Shown here: positions 43,090 through 53,204 of the stretch, piece after piece | Numbering within the stretch: the stretch's first letter is position 1 | Layout: every line of letters begins with the position of its first letter | NCBI RefSeq assembly: GCF_022179345.1 | Contig: NZ_BPQR01000035.1 | Span: forward strand, 23,205-87,204 | Direction of reading: 5' to 3' | DNA: 64,000 bases | From: Methylobacterium jeotgali | GTDB taxonomy: Bacteria; Pseudomonadota; Alphaproteobacteria; Rhizobiales; Beijerinckiaceae | Program-made: the position numbers and the translations under genes | The notes under the pieces: generated by a model | Database searches by the model: none | What the model was told of the DNA's origin: nothing | The model's input: only the letters and a program-made list of their open reading frames with translations

Positions 43090-43517
43090 GCTTCGATACG
43101 GTCGAAGATTCCCGGCGCTGTCAATCGAGGGCCCGCACCGAGGCCCGCGCACGTCGCGGGGCGCTGTATTCGTGGTTTTCGCGCATCACGCACCCGGGGA
43201 CGGCATGGGTGAAACGGTCCGGGGACGACGCTCGAGGCGGCTCGGGCACGGGTCTTGCCAAGGGCGCGCCGCAAAATCTTCGCGCCGCGATCTTCGCATC
43301 TGCAAGATCTCGATGGTGCCAACAGTCACCATTGCGATGTCCTCTTGGCGCTGGCTAAAAATTTCCCTGAGATAAGAACAAAGCGAAAAGTCCTTCGCCT
43401 GTCGACCAATCTTCGCGCCTTCAGGTGGTGCGTGGAGACTATGGCGGCCGCTTGATGAGCCGGCGCGGAAGCCTGCCGCGACCGGCGCACGATCCCCAGC
43501 ATGGAGAGTCTCGCGAC
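43090..43517. promoter_or_regulatory. Divergent promoter region of the tmm operon
   Basis: About 430 bases between the LuxR-type gene and the GcvT-like gene. GC content falls in 43270-43440. No confident promoter hexamers, but GGAGAG at 43502 serves the downstream ATG. An ATG at 43455 in frame is an alternative start for the next gene. Confidence 0.5.
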
Positions 43518-44648
43518 ATGGGCTACAAGGACCTTCCCCGTCAGTCGGCCCTCAACGAGCGCCATCTCGCGCTCGGCTCGAAGCTGGACGCCGACTGGAA
43601 CGGGATGCCGATCCCGCAGACCTACGCGACGGACCCCTACGAGGAGACGACCCTCGTGCGCTCCCGCGCCGGCCTGTTCGACGTCACGGGGCTGCGCATC
43701 GTCGACGTGTCGGGTCCGGATGCCCTGGCGATGCTCGATGCCATGCTCACGAGCGACATCTCCAAGCTGAAGCCCGGCGAATCCGCGATCAGCAACATCG
43801 TCGACGACGAGGGCTCGCTGATCGACGACGTTCTCGTCTACTGCGACGGCCCGCAGGCCTATCGCATCTCCCACGGCGGCGGCGATCTCGAGGGGGCCCT
43901 GCCGCTCTTCACGCAGGGGCGCGACGTGAGCGTCGCCAAGGACGACGACGTCCACATCCTCTCGCTCCAGGGCCCGCTCGCCCTCGACATCCTGAAGCCC
44001 CACACGCCCCTCGACCTCGCCGGCCTCAAGTACTTCCGCCACGCGCGCACGACGCTGTTCGGCTTCGACGTGTCGCTCGCCCGCGGCGGCTACTCCGCCG
44101 AGCGCGGCTACGAGGTCTTCTGCAAGGCCGCGGACGCGGTCGCGATCTGGGACGCGATCCTGGAGGCCGGAAAGCCCTTCGGCATCTGCGCCGCCTCCTG
44201 GGCCTGTCTCGACATCGTGCGCGTCGAGGGGGCGCTGCTGTTCTTCCCCTTCGACATGCCCAGGCCCGACACCACCCCCTGGGAGGTCGGGGCCGACTGG
44301 ACGGTCGATCTCGGCAAGCCCGACTTCCGCGGCAAGGCCGCCCTGGAGCGGCGGCGCAACGAAGTCCGCTTCCGTCAGGTCGGCCTGGAGATCCTCGACG
44401 ACGCGGCGGTGCCCCCCGGCGCCACGATCCTTCACGAGGGCCGCGAGGTCGGCACGGTCAACAGCACGACCTACAGCCGCCACCTGATGAAGTCGCTCGG
44501 CCTCGCGCATCTGCCGCCGGAGCTCGCGGCGCTCGGCACCGCCGTCGAGATCCGCTCCGACAAGGGCACCCTCGCCGCGAACGTGGTCCGCACCCCATTC
44601 TACGACCCGATGCGCCTGCGCACGCACCCGCTCGACGAGCGCGCCTGA
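43518..44648 (+). CDS. GcvT-like aminomethyltransferase / folate-dependent protein
   Basis: A 376-residue member of the glycine-cleavage T protein family: [60 protein letters not shown], and the C-terminal barrel [20 protein letters not shown]. Such proteins transfer C1 groups to tetrahydrofolate. Directly upstream of tmm (34-base gap), it probably channels the formaldehyde-level carbon from N-demethylation into folate. The ATG at 43518 has GGAGAG ten bases upstream. Confidence 0.82.
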   Translation: MGYKDLPRQSALNERHLALGSKLDADWNGMPIPQTYATDPYEETTLVRSRAGLFDVTGLRIVDVSGPDALAMLDAMLTSDISKLKPGESAISNIVDDEGSLIDDVLVYCDGPQAYRISHGGGDLEGALPLFTQGRDVSVAKDDDVHILSLQGPLALDILKPHTPLDLAGLKYFRHARTTLFGFDVSLARGGYSAERGYEVFCKAADAVAIWDAILEAGKPFGICAASWACLDIVRVEGALLFFPFDMPRPDTTPWEVGADWTVDLGKPDFRGKAALERRRNEVRFRQVGLEILDDAAVPPGATILHEGREVGTVNSTTYSRHLMKSLGLAHLPPELAALGTAVEIRSDKGTLAANVVRTPFYDPMRLRTHPLDERA

Positions 44649-44682
44649 CCTCCTCCGTCATCCCGTTTCGAGGACGCCTATC

Positions 44683-46038
44683 ATGACGAAGCGTGTCGCG
44701 ATCATCGGCGCCGGCCCGAGCGGCCTGGCGCAGCTCCGGGCCTTCGAGGCCGCCCGCCGGGCCGGCGCCGAGGTGCCCGAGCTCGTCTGCTACGAGAAGC
44801 AGTCGAACTGGGGCGGGCTCTGGAACTACACGTGGCGCACCGGGCTCGACGAGAACGGCGAGTCGGTCCACGGCAGCATGTACCGCTACCTCTGGTCGAA
44901 CGGGCCGAAGGAGTGCCTGGAGTTCGCCGACTACTCCTTCGAGGAGCATTTCGGCCGGCCGATCCCCTCCTACCCGCCGCGCGCCGTGCTGCACGACTAC
45001 ATCGCCGGCCGCGTCGAGCGCAGCGACGTGCGCAAGCATATCCGCTTCTGCACGCCGGTGCGCTGGGTCGATTACTCCGAGGAGACCGGCAAGTTCACGG
45101 TGACGGTCAAGGACCTCGTCAAGGACGCGCACGAGACCGCGGAGTTCGATCACGTCGTCGTCGCCAACGGCCACTTCTCGGTGCCCAACGTCCCGCATTT
45201 CGAGGGCATCGAGCAGTTTCCGGGCCGCGTCATGCACGCCCACGACTTCCGCGTGGCCGACGAGTTCGCCGGCAAACGGATCCTCATGGTGGGGTCGAGC
45301 TACTCGGCCGAGGACATCGGCACGCAGTGCATCAAGTACGGTGCCAAGGGGATCGTGTTCAGCTACCGCACCCGGCCGATGGGCTTCGATTGGCCCGAGG
45401 GCTTCGAGGAGCGGCCGCTCCTGACCAAGTTCACCGGCAAGGTCGCCCATTTCAAGGACGGCTCCTCGGCCGAGGTCGATGCGGTGATCTTCTGCACCGG
45501 CTACCAGCACAGCTACCCGTTCCTGCCGGATTCCCTGCGTCTCAAGACCAAGAACTGCCTCTACCCGGCCGGGCTCTACAAGGGCATCTTCTGGCAGGAC
45601 AATCCGAAGCTGATCTATCTCGGCATGCAGGATCAGTACTACACCTTCAATATGTTCGATGCGCAGGCCTGGTACGCCCGCGATTACATCATGGGCAAGC
45701 TGGAGCTGCCGAGCCGCGAGGTGCAGGCCGCCGACATCGCCAAGTGGCTCAGCCTTCAGGACACCCTGACCAACCCCTTCGAGGCGATCGACTTCCAGAC
45801 CGAGTACGTGCGCGAGCTGCTCGCTGCGACCGACTACCCGCGTCTCGACGTCGACAAGGTGGCCGCCCTCTTCAAGGAGTGGGAGCACCACAAGATGGAG
45901 GGCATCCTGACCTATCGCGACCGGTCCTACCCCTCGACCATCACCGGCACGATGTCGCCCGTCCATCACACGACGTGGATGAAGGCCCTGGACGACTCGC
46001 TTCCCGCCTTCATGGGCCTGCCCCAGGCCGCCGAGTAG
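44683..46038 (+). CDS. tmm: Trimethylamine monooxygenase (flavin-containing)
   Basis: A 451-residue class B flavin monooxygenase. The FAD motif is [20 protein letters not shown], followed by [20 protein letters not shown], the FMO-type segment [12 protein letters not shown], the NADPH motif [14 protein letters not shown] and the conserved [12 protein letters not shown]. Length and the aromatic ends match bacterial Tmm, which oxidises trimethylamine to TMAO. It is preceded by the GcvT-like gene and followed, 52 bases later, by tdm, which gives the pathway order. GAGGACG precedes the ATG. Confidence 0.93.
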   Translation: MTKRVAIIGAGPSGLAQLRAFEAARRAGAEVPELVCYEKQSNWGGLWNYTWRTGLDENGESVHGSMYRYLWSNGPKECLEFADYSFEEHFGRPIPSYPPRAVLHDYIAGRVERSDVRKHIRFCTPVRWVDYSEETGKFTVTVKDLVKDAHETAEFDHVVVANGHFSVPNVPHFEGIEQFPGRVMHAHDFRVADEFAGKRILMVGSSYSAEDIGTQCIKYGAKGIVFSYRTRPMGFDWPEGFEERPLLTKFTGKVAHFKDGSSAEVDAVIFCTGYQHSYPFLPDSLRLKTKNCLYPAGLYKGIFWQDNPKLIYLGMQDQYYTFNMFDAQAWYARDYIMGKLELPSREVQAADIAKWLSLQDTLTNPFEAIDFQTEYVRELLAATDYPRLDVDKVAALFKEWEHHKMEGILTYRDRSYPSTITGTMSPVHHTTWMKALDDSLPAFMGLPQAAE

Positions 46039-46090
46039 GCCGCTTCCGAGCCGCTCGCTCCTGAGCAAGGTCCGAGGAAGGACGCACGCC

Positions 46091-48460
46091 ATGAACCAGA
46101 TCTGGTTTCAGCCTGCCCGGCAGCCGGCACGCGGTGCCGCGCTTCCCCCGCGGGAGCGCACGCTCCGGGTGCCGGGGGGGCGGTGCGCCCTCTTCACGGT
46201 CTCGGCCGGCGACGCCCTGCGCGTCGTCGACCCGGAGGGCCTGCAGGGCGGGCTGCTCTACGCCCTGCCGGGCACCTTCGAGGCATCCTCCGAAGGCGAG
46301 CCGCCGGCGCTCGCCGCCCTCCTCGACGCGATCGGCGAGGCCGCTTCGGCGCGGGCCGGCCTGGACGCGGGCGGGATCGGCCCCTCGGACCTCGCCGGCC
46401 TCGCCATCCTCGGCGGGGAGACCCCGGCCGACACCGCCTGGGAGGGCATCGCGGCGCGGGACTCGCTCTGTCTTCTCGCCGCCCCCGGCGCGGCGATGGC
46501 GCCGGAGGCCCAGAACCCGCCGACGGAGCTGCGCCTCGCGATCCGGCCCCGGACCTCGATCGTCGGGCAGGCGCCCCCGCCCCTCGCCCCGCCGCTGCAG
46601 GACCTGCGCGTTGAGGCTGCCACCGCCCGCGCCTACACGGTGAAGGCCGGCCAATACATCCAGATCATCGACGTCGACGGGCGCCAGTGCGCCGACTTCC
46701 TGGCCTTCGACGCCGCCGAGCTGGCGGAAGGACGGGAGTTCGGCCTCGACGCCACCACGACCCACACGCTGATGGGCACGTCCTCGCCCAAGCCCGGCCT
46801 CCACGCCAAGTATTTCGACGCGCGGATGATCCCCCTCGTCGAGGTCGTGCAGGACACGGTCGGCCGCCACGACACCTTCATGCTCGCCTGCTCGGCGAAG
46901 TATTACGAGGACATGGGCTATCCCGGCCACTCGAACTGCACCGACAACTTCAACGCGGTGCTGGCGCCGCACGGTGTCGCCTCGCGCAAGGGCTGGCCGG
47001 CGATCAACTTCTTCTACAACACGATTCCGGGCTCGGACGACCGCATCGACATGGACGAGCCCTGGTCGCGGCCGGGCGACTACGTGCTCCTGCGGGCGCT
47101 GACCGACCTCGTCTGCGCCACCTCCTCCTGCGCCGACGACATCGACCCGGCCAATGGCTGGTTCCCGACCGACATCCATGTGCGCGTCTACGACGCCGCC
47201 TGTGACTTTCCCCGTGGGATGAGCCACCGCATGACGCCCGATTCCGAGCCGCGCCTGACCCGCGAGACGGGCTTCCACGCCCGCACCGCCGCCCTGACAC
47301 GCACGTTCGACGACTATCGCGGCTTCTGGCTGCCGAGCTGCTTCTCCTCGGCCGGACCGATCGCCGAGTACTGGGCCTGCCGCGAGCGCGCGGTGATCAT
47401 GGACCTCTCGGCCCTGCGCAAGTTCGAGGTGATCGGCCCCGACGCCGAGGCGCTGATGCAGCGCGCGCTCACCCGCGACCTGCGCAAGCTCGCGGTCGGC
47501 CAGATCGTCTACGCGGCGATGTGCTACGAGCACGGCGGCATGATCGACGACGGCACGGTGTTCCGTCTCGGCCCCAACAACTTCCGCTGGATCTGCGGCG
47601 ACGATTACTGCGGCCTCTGGCTGCGCCGGCTCGCCGAGGAGAACGGCCTCAAGGTCTGGATCAAGGATTCGACCGACCAGCTCCACAACGTGGCCGTGCA
47701 GGGGCCCCGCGCCCGCGACATCCTCGGCACGCTCGTGGTGACGCCGCCCCATCAGCCGAGCCTGTCCGAGCTCAAGTGGTTCCGCTTCACGGTCGGCCGG
47801 ATCAGCGGCGTGCCCGTGGTCGTCTCGCGCACGGGCTACACGGGCGAGCTCGGCTACGAGGTCTGGTGTCATCCCTCGCAGGCGGGGACTGTCTGGGACG
47901 CGATCACCGAGGCGGGTGCGCCGCACGGCCTGACCCCGGCGGGCCTCGCGGCCCTCGACATGCTGCGCATCGAGGCGGGCCTGATCTTCGCGGATTACGA
48001 GTTCTGCGACCAGACCGACCCGATCGAGGCGGGCATCGGCTTCGCGGTGCCGGCGGCCAAGACCGACCCTTATGTCGGGCAGGAGGCGATCGCCCGGCGC
48101 CGGGCGGCCCCGCAGCGCCGCCTCGTCGGTCTCGACGTCGCCGGCAACGAGGCGGTCGGCCATGGCGACCCGGTCCATGTCGGGCGCGGGCAGGTCGGCG
48201 TGATCACGAGCGCGACCAAGTCGCCGGTGCTCGGCAGGATCATCGCGCTGGCCCGCCTCGACGTCACCGTCGCGGACGGCGCCGCGGTCGAGATCGGAAA
48301 GCTCGACGGCCACCAGAAGCGGCTCGCGGCCACCGTCGTGCCGTTCCCGCACTACGACCCCAAGAAGACCCGGGTGCGGGACGACGGTGCGCCGCCCCCC
48401 GCCCCGCCCGAGCCGGTCTCGCCCACCGAGACCGTCGCCAGCGCCGGCATTCCCGCCTGA
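46091..48460 (+). CDS. tdm: TMAO demethylase (DUF1989 plus GcvT domains)
   Basis: A 789-residue fusion. Residues about 175-400 form a DUF1989 domain (VDGRQCADFLAFDAAELAEG, CSAKYYEDMGYPGHSNCTDN, VCATSSCADDIDPANGWFPT) with several cysteines able to bind zinc, and residues about 410-760 are a GcvT-like folate-binding part (SALRKFEVIGPDAEALMQRA, SRTGYTGELGYEVWCHPSQA). This is the two-domain build of Tdm, which splits TMAO to dimethylamine and formaldehyde, the latter caught by folate. The first 170 residues and the Pro-rich tail look like extra family segments. GGAAGGA precedes the ATG. Confidence 0.9.
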   Translation: MNQIWFQPARQPARGAALPPRERTLRVPGGRCALFTVSAGDALRVVDPEGLQGGLLYALPGTFEASSEGEPPALAALLDAIGEAASARAGLDAGGIGPSDLAGLAILGGETPADTAWEGIAARDSLCLLAAPGAAMAPEAQNPPTELRLAIRPRTSIVGQAPPPLAPPLQDLRVEAATARAYTVKAGQYIQIIDVDGRQCADFLAFDAAELAEGREFGLDATTTHTLMGTSSPKPGLHAKYFDARMIPLVEVVQDTVGRHDTFMLACSAKYYEDMGYPGHSNCTDNFNAVLAPHGVASRKGWPAINFFYNTIPGSDDRIDMDEPWSRPGDYVLLRALTDLVCATSSCADDIDPANGWFPTDIHVRVYDAACDFPRGMSHRMTPDSEPRLTRETGFHARTAALTRTFDDYRGFWLPSCFSSAGPIAEYWACRERAVIMDLSALRKFEVIGPDAEALMQRALTRDLRKLAVGQIVYAAMCYEHGGMIDDGTVFRLGPNNFRWICGDDYCGLWLRRLAEENGLKVWIKDSTDQLHNVAVQGPRARDILGTLVVTPPHQPSLSELKWFRFTVGRISGVPVVVSRTGYTGELGYEVWCHPSQAGTVWDAITEAGAPHGLTPAGLAALDMLRIEAGLIFADYEFCDQTDPIEAGIGFAVPAAKTDPYVGQEAIARRRAAPQRRLVGLDVAGNEAVGHGDPVHVGRGQVGVITSATKSPVLGRIIALARLDVTVADGAAVEIGKLDGHQKRLAATVVPFPHYDPKKTRVRDDGAPPPAPPEPVSPTETVASAGIPA

Positions 48461-48797
48461 CCTCGGAGCCGCAGCCATGCCCGATGCGGAGTGATCGCCA
48501 CCGGATACGCCTCCCTGCCGCCATGGCCCGACCCCGAGGCCCGGCCGTCGCGCTCCAGCAGGAACGACCGGCGAGACGCAAGAAACGTCTCGCCGCAGTG
48601 GAGACTATTGCCTTGGATCGAAGTTGCATAATTGTTACATATAAGATGACAGAATAGGATCGGGTTAGAATTTGTGCAGGTGCCAGAAAGTTGTTCTTGT
48701 TAAGAATAGGAATGACGAGTGATCATAGAGATGCAGCGAGAACGGTCGACGAGGATCAATCGACGGCTGCGTTGATCTTTCTACCGGAGTTCGCCTC
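48461..48797. other. Intergenic region between tdm and torF-like porin
   Basis: 337 bases without a gene. The first 130 bases are GC-rich and hold a terminator hairpin; from about 48605 the sequence is markedly AT-rich, the likely promoter of the porin gene, which has GGAG nine bases before its ATG. Confidence 0.6.
48569..48595 (+). terminator. Terminator of the GcvT-tmm-tdm operon
   Basis: CGGCGAGACG and CGTCTCGCCG form a perfect 10-bp stem with a 7-base loop 109 bases after the tdm stop. No T run. Confidence 0.6.
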
Positions 48798-49784
48798 ATG
48801 ACGAGATCATTCATCGCCGGCCCGTTGCTCGCCTTCGGCGTGCTGGCCTGTGCGCCGGCCGAGGCCGCCGACATGCCGGCGCCGAAGGAGATGCCCGCCG
48901 AGGCCAAGGCGCCCGACCCGCTGATCGGCTTCTCGTTCTTCACCCGCTACGCGACGGACTACAACTTCCGCGGCGTCTCGCAGTCGAACCTGCAGGGCAG
49001 CTACCAGACGTTCTTCGAGGCGCAGTTCTTCAACAACTTCGCCTATGCGGGCCTCGCGACCCTGCAGACCCGCCTGCCGACCCAGCCGGACTTCGAGTTC
49101 GATCTCATGGCCGGCATCCGGCCGACCTGGGACAAGTTCAGCTTCGATCTCGGCATCCTGTACTACTTCTACCCGAACGAGACCCGCCGGTTCGGCTTCG
49201 ACGCCATCGGCACGCCCTTCCCGATCACCCAGGCCAACTCAGACTTCTACGAAGGGGCCGGCAAGGTCCTCTACCAGGCGACCGACGCGCTCGTTCTCGG
49301 CGCCAACGTCTTCCACTCGCCGAACTTCTTCGGGACGCACGCGGTCAGCACCTACGCCTCCGGCACGATGGCCTACACGCTGCCGGCGTCCTGGTTCTCG
49401 TTCCTGCCGGAGGCCTATGCGGGCGGCTTCGCCATCTCGAGCGAGCTCGGCTACTTCACCCTGGGCGCCGCCAAGACCTCCGCCACCGGCCCGTTCAATC
49501 CGGCCACGGGACGCTTCCCCGTCGTCAACCTGGCGAGCTACCTCTACGGCAACGTCGGCCTGTCCTACACCTACAAGAACCTCGTGCTGGACGTCCGCTA
49601 CCACGACACCAGCCTGAAGCCGACGGAGTGCTTCAACTTCACCGGCGACTACCGCGGCTTCCTCAACGGCGGCACCTCCCGGTGGTGCGGCTCCGCGGTC
49701 ATCGGCACGATCACCTGGCAGGCCTCCACCGCCACGCCGGGCGTCTACGCCGAGCCGGGCGGCCTCCTGAACCTGTTCAAGTAG
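48798..49784 (+). CDS. TorF-family putative outer-membrane porin
   Basis: A 328-residue exported beta-barrel protein. A signal peptide (residues 1-24, ending AEA-A) is followed by alternating strands rich in aromatic residues (FSFFTRYATDYNFRGVSQSN, FDLGILYYFYPNE) and a terminal aromatic-type strand. The TDYNFRGVSQS segment is typical of the TIGR02001/TorF family of unknown porins. Placed after tdm behind its own AT-rich promoter, it may take up TMAO or other amines. Confidence 0.85.
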   Translation: MTRSFIAGPLLAFGVLACAPAEAADMPAPKEMPAEAKAPDPLIGFSFFTRYATDYNFRGVSQSNLQGSYQTFFEAQFFNNFAYAGLATLQTRLPTQPDFEFDLMAGIRPTWDKFSFDLGILYYFYPNETRRFGFDAIGTPFPITQANSDFYEGAGKVLYQATDALVLGANVFHSPNFFGTHAVSTYASGTMAYTLPASWFSFLPEAYAGGFAISSELGYFTLGAAKTSATGPFNPATGRFPVVNLASYLYGNVGLSYTYKNLVLDVRYHDTSLKPTECFNFTGDYRGFLNGGTSRWCGSAVIGTITWQASTATPGVYAEPGGLLNLFK

Positions 49785-49790
49785 CCGCAT

Positions 49791-49839
49791 GCGCCGGGCG
49801 CTCGATCTCCGCGCATCGGGCCGGTCGAACGCCCGGCGC
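49791..49839. repeat. 10-bp inverted repeat after the porin gene
   Basis: GCGCCGGGCG (49791-49800) and CGCCCGGCGC (49830-49839) are exactly complementary across a 29-base loop. It may be a terminator for the porin gene or a relic of the adjacent transposon end. Confidence 0.45.
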
Positions 49840-49889
49840 CCTCGAGGCCGCCGCCCGTCCACGAGCCCCGCTTCCATAGAGGTGCGTTG

Positions 49890-50267
49890 ATGCCTTCTCC
49901 CGTCTGCATCGAACTGCGCGTCAGCATCATCAACGAGGTCCAGGCGGGGGCGACGCGCCGCGCCGTCGCCGAGCGGCACGGCGTCAGCGTCGCCACCGCC
50001 CAGCGCCTCCTGAAGCGGGTGACGGAGACGGGAAGCCTCGAGCCCGGAAAGATCGGCGGATACAAGCGATCGGCGATCGACACCCACGCGGCGACCCTGC
50101 GGGCGGCCTTGCAGGATCGGCCGGACATGACGCTGGCGGCCCTGTGCGGCCTCCTGCGCAGCCGGCACGGGCTGACAGTCAGCCTCACCGCCATGCACGC
50201 GGCCCTGCACCGCCTCGGGCTGCGCCCCCCGAAGGCCTGCCGACGCCGGCGCGCGCGCCGGGCCTGA
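49890..50267 (+). mobile_element. IS630-type transposase OrfA remnant (helix-turn-helix part)
   Basis: A 125-residue fragment. It has the IS630-family N-terminal helix-turn-helix (IINEVQAGATRRAVAERHGV, SVATAQRLLKRVTETGSLEP) and the second HTH segment RPDMTLAALCGLLRSRHGLT. The DDE catalytic part is absent: the frame ends in an Arg-rich run at 50267 and unrelated sequence follows. It is therefore a remnant or a stand-alone HTH protein. A ribosome binding site (GAGG) precedes ATG 49890. It marks a rearrangement point between amine and later genes. Confidence 0.65.
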
Positions 50268-50471
50268 CCCGGCCGTCGCCAGACACCGGCCCGCGCCCGG
50301 GGGCGAGGGCTCCGAGGGTCCCCCGCGGCGAGCGGAGCCGGCGCCGCGCGGACCGTCGGAGATTCGCGCGGACCGAGCGCCCGCGCTTCCCGCCTCTGGC
50401 CCGTGGAAGGATGCCGGCCAGGCTCTACATCGGCACGGACCCTCCTCGGCTGCCGGTAGCGTCTCGACCCG

Positions 50472-51833
50472 ATGGCAACACGATCCGCGCTGGCCTGGCT
50501 CCTCCGGCGGGAAGCGCTGATCGTCGCGGCCGTCGCCGTGCTGGCCGCGGGCGGGTTCGCCGCCTGGTACCTCCTCCAGGCCACCGTCCTGACGATCGCC
50601 GTCGCGCCCCGGGACGGGACCGAGCCGGAGCTCATCAAGGCCTACGCCGACGCCCTGGAGAGGTCGGACGAGGGCATCCGGTTCAGGATCCTGTCCTTCG
50701 ACGACGTGCGCGAGAGCGCCGCGGCCCTGCAGGACGGGCGCGCCGACCTGGCGGTCGTGCGGCCCGACGTGCTGCTCCCGACCAGCGGACTGACGCTGGC
50801 CATCCTGCGCGATCAGGCGATGATGCTGGTCTCGCCCGAGCCGGCGGGGATCAGGACCTTCGCGAAGCTCTCCGGCAAACGGCTCGGGATCGCGGCGCAC
50901 CGGGACGCGGACTTCTCCGTCCTGAAGAGCGTCCTCGGCTACTACGGCCTGAACCTGGAGGAGGAGGCGGGCGGCGGCCCGGTGAAGGAGCGCTCGGTCG
51001 GCCTCGTCACCATCGACCAGGAGGCGGTCGCCGCCGCGTTCCGGGAGCACCGGATCGACGCCTTCGTCAGCATCATCGCCCCGTCCGCGCCGAAGGCGCT
51101 CGCGATCGTCGCCGCCGTGCGCTCCGTGTCCCGCACCGGCAAGGTGGCCTTCGTCGCCGTGGAGGACGACGGCGCCATGATCGAGCGCTTCCCGCGCCTG
51201 CAGTCGGTCACCATCCCCGGCGGCTTGTTCGGGGGCGACCCGAAGCTTCCCGGCGACGACGTGAAGACCGTCGGCGCCTCCTATCGCCTGATGGCCCGCG
51301 CCTCGCTCGGCCGGGCGCTCGCCGCCGACGTGACCCAGCAGCTCTTCGAGAAGCGCTCGGCGGCGGCCCAGGCGACGGCGGCCGCCGAGTACGTCCAGGC
51401 GCCCGCCTACGACACGACCGCCGCGGCGACGAGCGCGCGCGTTCCGATCCATCCGGGCGCCCTCGACTACTTCGAGCGCGAGCAGCACGGCTTCGTCGAC
51501 CGGTACGGCGATACGCTCTACCTGCTCGGCGCCATCGCCGGCGGCCTCGTCTCGATGCTGGCCTGGATCCGCCAGCGGCTGGCGGGCCTGCGCCGCGAAC
51601 GGATCGACGAGATCATGGACCGGCTGCTCGACATCGTGCAGGCCGCCCGAGCGAGCACGGACAGGTCCGAGCTTCTCGCGCTCAACGAGGAGATCAACGG
51701 GCTGGCGGCCGATGTCGCCCGCTACGCCCGGGACCGGGAGCCGAACGCGCAGACCATGTCGGCCGCGACCATCGTCATCGAGACCGCCCGCTCGGCCGTG
51801 TCCGACACCCGGCGCCGCCTCGCCGCCTCGTAG
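50472..51833 (+). CDS. TAXI-type TRAP transporter solute-binding protein, membrane-anchored
   Basis: A 453-residue protein with an N-terminal membrane helix (about 15-37), a periplasmic binding domain (TIAVAPRDGTEPELIKAYAD, RADLAVVRPDVLLPTSGLTL, FAKLSGKRLGIAAHRDADFS) and a second membrane helix near 355-375 (DTLYLLGAIAGGLVSMLAWI) followed by a helical cytoplasmic end. That layout is the longer TAXI class. No TRAP permease genes (DctQM) are adjacent, so it may act as a sensor or pair with a permease encoded elsewhere. Confidence 0.8.
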   Translation: MATRSALAWLLRREALIVAAVAVLAAGGFAAWYLLQATVLTIAVAPRDGTEPELIKAYADALERSDEGIRFRILSFDDVRESAAALQDGRADLAVVRPDVLLPTSGLTLAILRDQAMMLVSPEPAGIRTFAKLSGKRLGIAAHRDADFSVLKSVLGYYGLNLEEEAGGGPVKERSVGLVTIDQEAVAAAFREHRIDAFVSIIAPSAPKALAIVAAVRSVSRTGKVAFVAVEDDGAMIERFPRLQSVTIPGGLFGGDPKLPGDDVKTVGASYRLMARASLGRALAADVTQQLFEKRSAAAQATAAAEYVQAPAYDTTAAATSARVPIHPGALDYFEREQHGFVDRYGDTLYLLGAIAGGLVSMLAWIRQRLAGLRRERIDEIMDRLLDIVQAARASTDRSELLALNEEINGLAADVARYARDREPNAQTMSAATIVIETARSAVSDTRRRLAAS

Positions 51834-52007
51834 CGGCCCGCGGAGCGGGCCGGACCCTTCGCCGGCCTTCGGCCGGATCGCCGCGTGCGGACTGGATCGG
51901 AGTTGCTTTTCGGCCGAATGCCCGCCATCAAGACCGCTGCCCGGACGCTCTGCGTATCGGCTTGGTAAACAACGAAAAACATCGATTTGACGTTGGGGAG
52001 GACGCAG

Positions 52008-53057
52008 ATGCCGAGAAACGTTCTGATCCTGGGAGCCTCCTACGGCTCCCTCCTGGCGACCAAGCTGCTGATGGCCGGCCACAACGTGACGCTGGTCTGC
52101 CGCCGGAAGACCGCGGACCTCATCAACCAGCAGGGGACGCAGGTCCGGATCAAGCTGCGCGACGAGCCGGAGCACCGCTCGATCCATTCGCGCGACCTGC
52201 CCGGGACGCTCGACGCGGTGCCGCCGGAGAAGGTGGACGTGTCCCGCTACGACCTCGTCGGCCTCGCCATGCAGGAGCCGCAATACACCAACCACACGAT
52301 CCGCGTGCTGATGATCAGGATCGCCGAGGCGAAGCTGCCCTGCCTCTCGATCATGAACATGCCACCCCTGCCCTACCTGAAGCGCATCCCGGCGCTGGCG
52401 GCCATGGATCTCGAGGACGCCTACACCAACGCTGGCGTCTGGGACCGCTTCGAGCCCGGCCTGATGTCGCTCTGCTCGCCCGATCCGCAGGCCTTCCGGC
52501 CGCCCGAGGAAGGCGCCAACGTCCTCCATGTCGGGCTGCCGACGAACTTCAAGGCGGCGACCTTCGCCGACGAGGGCCACAACCGGATCCTGCGGGAGCT
52601 CGAGGCGGATATCGACGCCGTGCGCCTCGACGGGCAGGACGTGCCGGTCAAGCTCAAGGTGTTCGACTCGCTGTTCGTGCCGCTGGCCAAGTGGTCGATG
52701 CTGCTCACGGGCAACTACCGCTGCATCACCCCCGGTGAGCCGCAGTCGATCCGCGACGCCGTCCACGGCGACCTCGGGCGTTCGCGGGCGATCTACGACC
52801 ACGTCGACGCCATCGCCCGGCAGCTCGGGGCCGACGCGGCGGATCAGGTCCCGTTCGAGAAGTACGCCAAGGCGGCCGAGAGCCTGCTGAAGCCCTCCTC
52901 CGCGGCGCGGGCCGTGGCCAACGGGGCGCCCTTCATCGAGCGCGTCGACCTGCTCGTGAAGCTGATCTCGCACCAGCTCGGCGCCCCGAACGCCGAGATC
53001 GACGGCACGGTCCGGACCGTGGACCGGAAGCTCGACGAGCGGGTCATCGGGGCCTGA
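52008..53057 (+). CDS. Ketopantoate-reductase-like NAD(P)-binding protein
   Basis: A 349-residue protein. Its N-terminus (PRNVLILGASYGSLLATKLL, AGHNVTLVCRRKTADLI) is the Rossmann fold of the ApbA/PanE family, and the C-terminal half (VKLKVFDSLFVPLAKWSMLL, GDLGRSRAIYDHVDAIARQL) is helical as in that family and in opine dehydrogenases. The GASYGS motif differs from the usual GxGxxG, so cofactor binding is likely but not certain. GGGGAGG lies before ATG 52008. The substrate is unknown. Confidence 0.65.
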   Translation: MPRNVLILGASYGSLLATKLLMAGHNVTLVCRRKTADLINQQGTQVRIKLRDEPEHRSIHSRDLPGTLDAVPPEKVDVSRYDLVGLAMQEPQYTNHTIRVLMIRIAEAKLPCLSIMNMPPLPYLKRIPALAAMDLEDAYTNAGVWDRFEPGLMSLCSPDPQAFRPPEEGANVLHVGLPTNFKAATFADEGHNRILRELEADIDAVRLDGQDVPVKLKVFDSLFVPLAKWSMLLTGNYRCITPGEPQSIRDAVHGDLGRSRAIYDHVDAIARQLGADAADQVPFEKYAKAAESLLKPSSAARAVANGAPFIERVDLLVKLISHQLGAPNAEIDGTVRTVDRKLDERVIGA

Positions 53058-53150
53058 GGCCGACGTCCGGCGGCGCGCCGCCCCCTGCCCCGCCGTTCGT
53101 CCGCGGCCCTGCGCGGGCGGGTCGCCAGGGCGGGGTCGGCCGGGGGAGAG

Positions 53151-53180
53151 AGCCCAAGCACGGCAGAGCGTGCTGGGGCT
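53151..53180. terminator. Bidirectional terminator between convergent genes
   Basis: AGCCCAAGCACG and CGTGCTGGGGCT form a nearly perfect 12-bp stem (one mismatch) with a 6-base loop, between stops at 53057 (+) and 53205 (-). TTTG follows on the plus strand. An additional GGCGGC-GC-GCCGCC palindrome lies at 53069-53082. Confidence 0.75.
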
Positions 53181-53204
53181 TTGACGAATGCCCCTCCGGA
53201 TGGA

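Noticed and set aside
49239..52973. A 1244-codon minus-strand open frame across several genes
   Set aside because: It runs antisense to the porin, TAXI and ketopantoate-reductase-like genes, all of which have recognisable domains.
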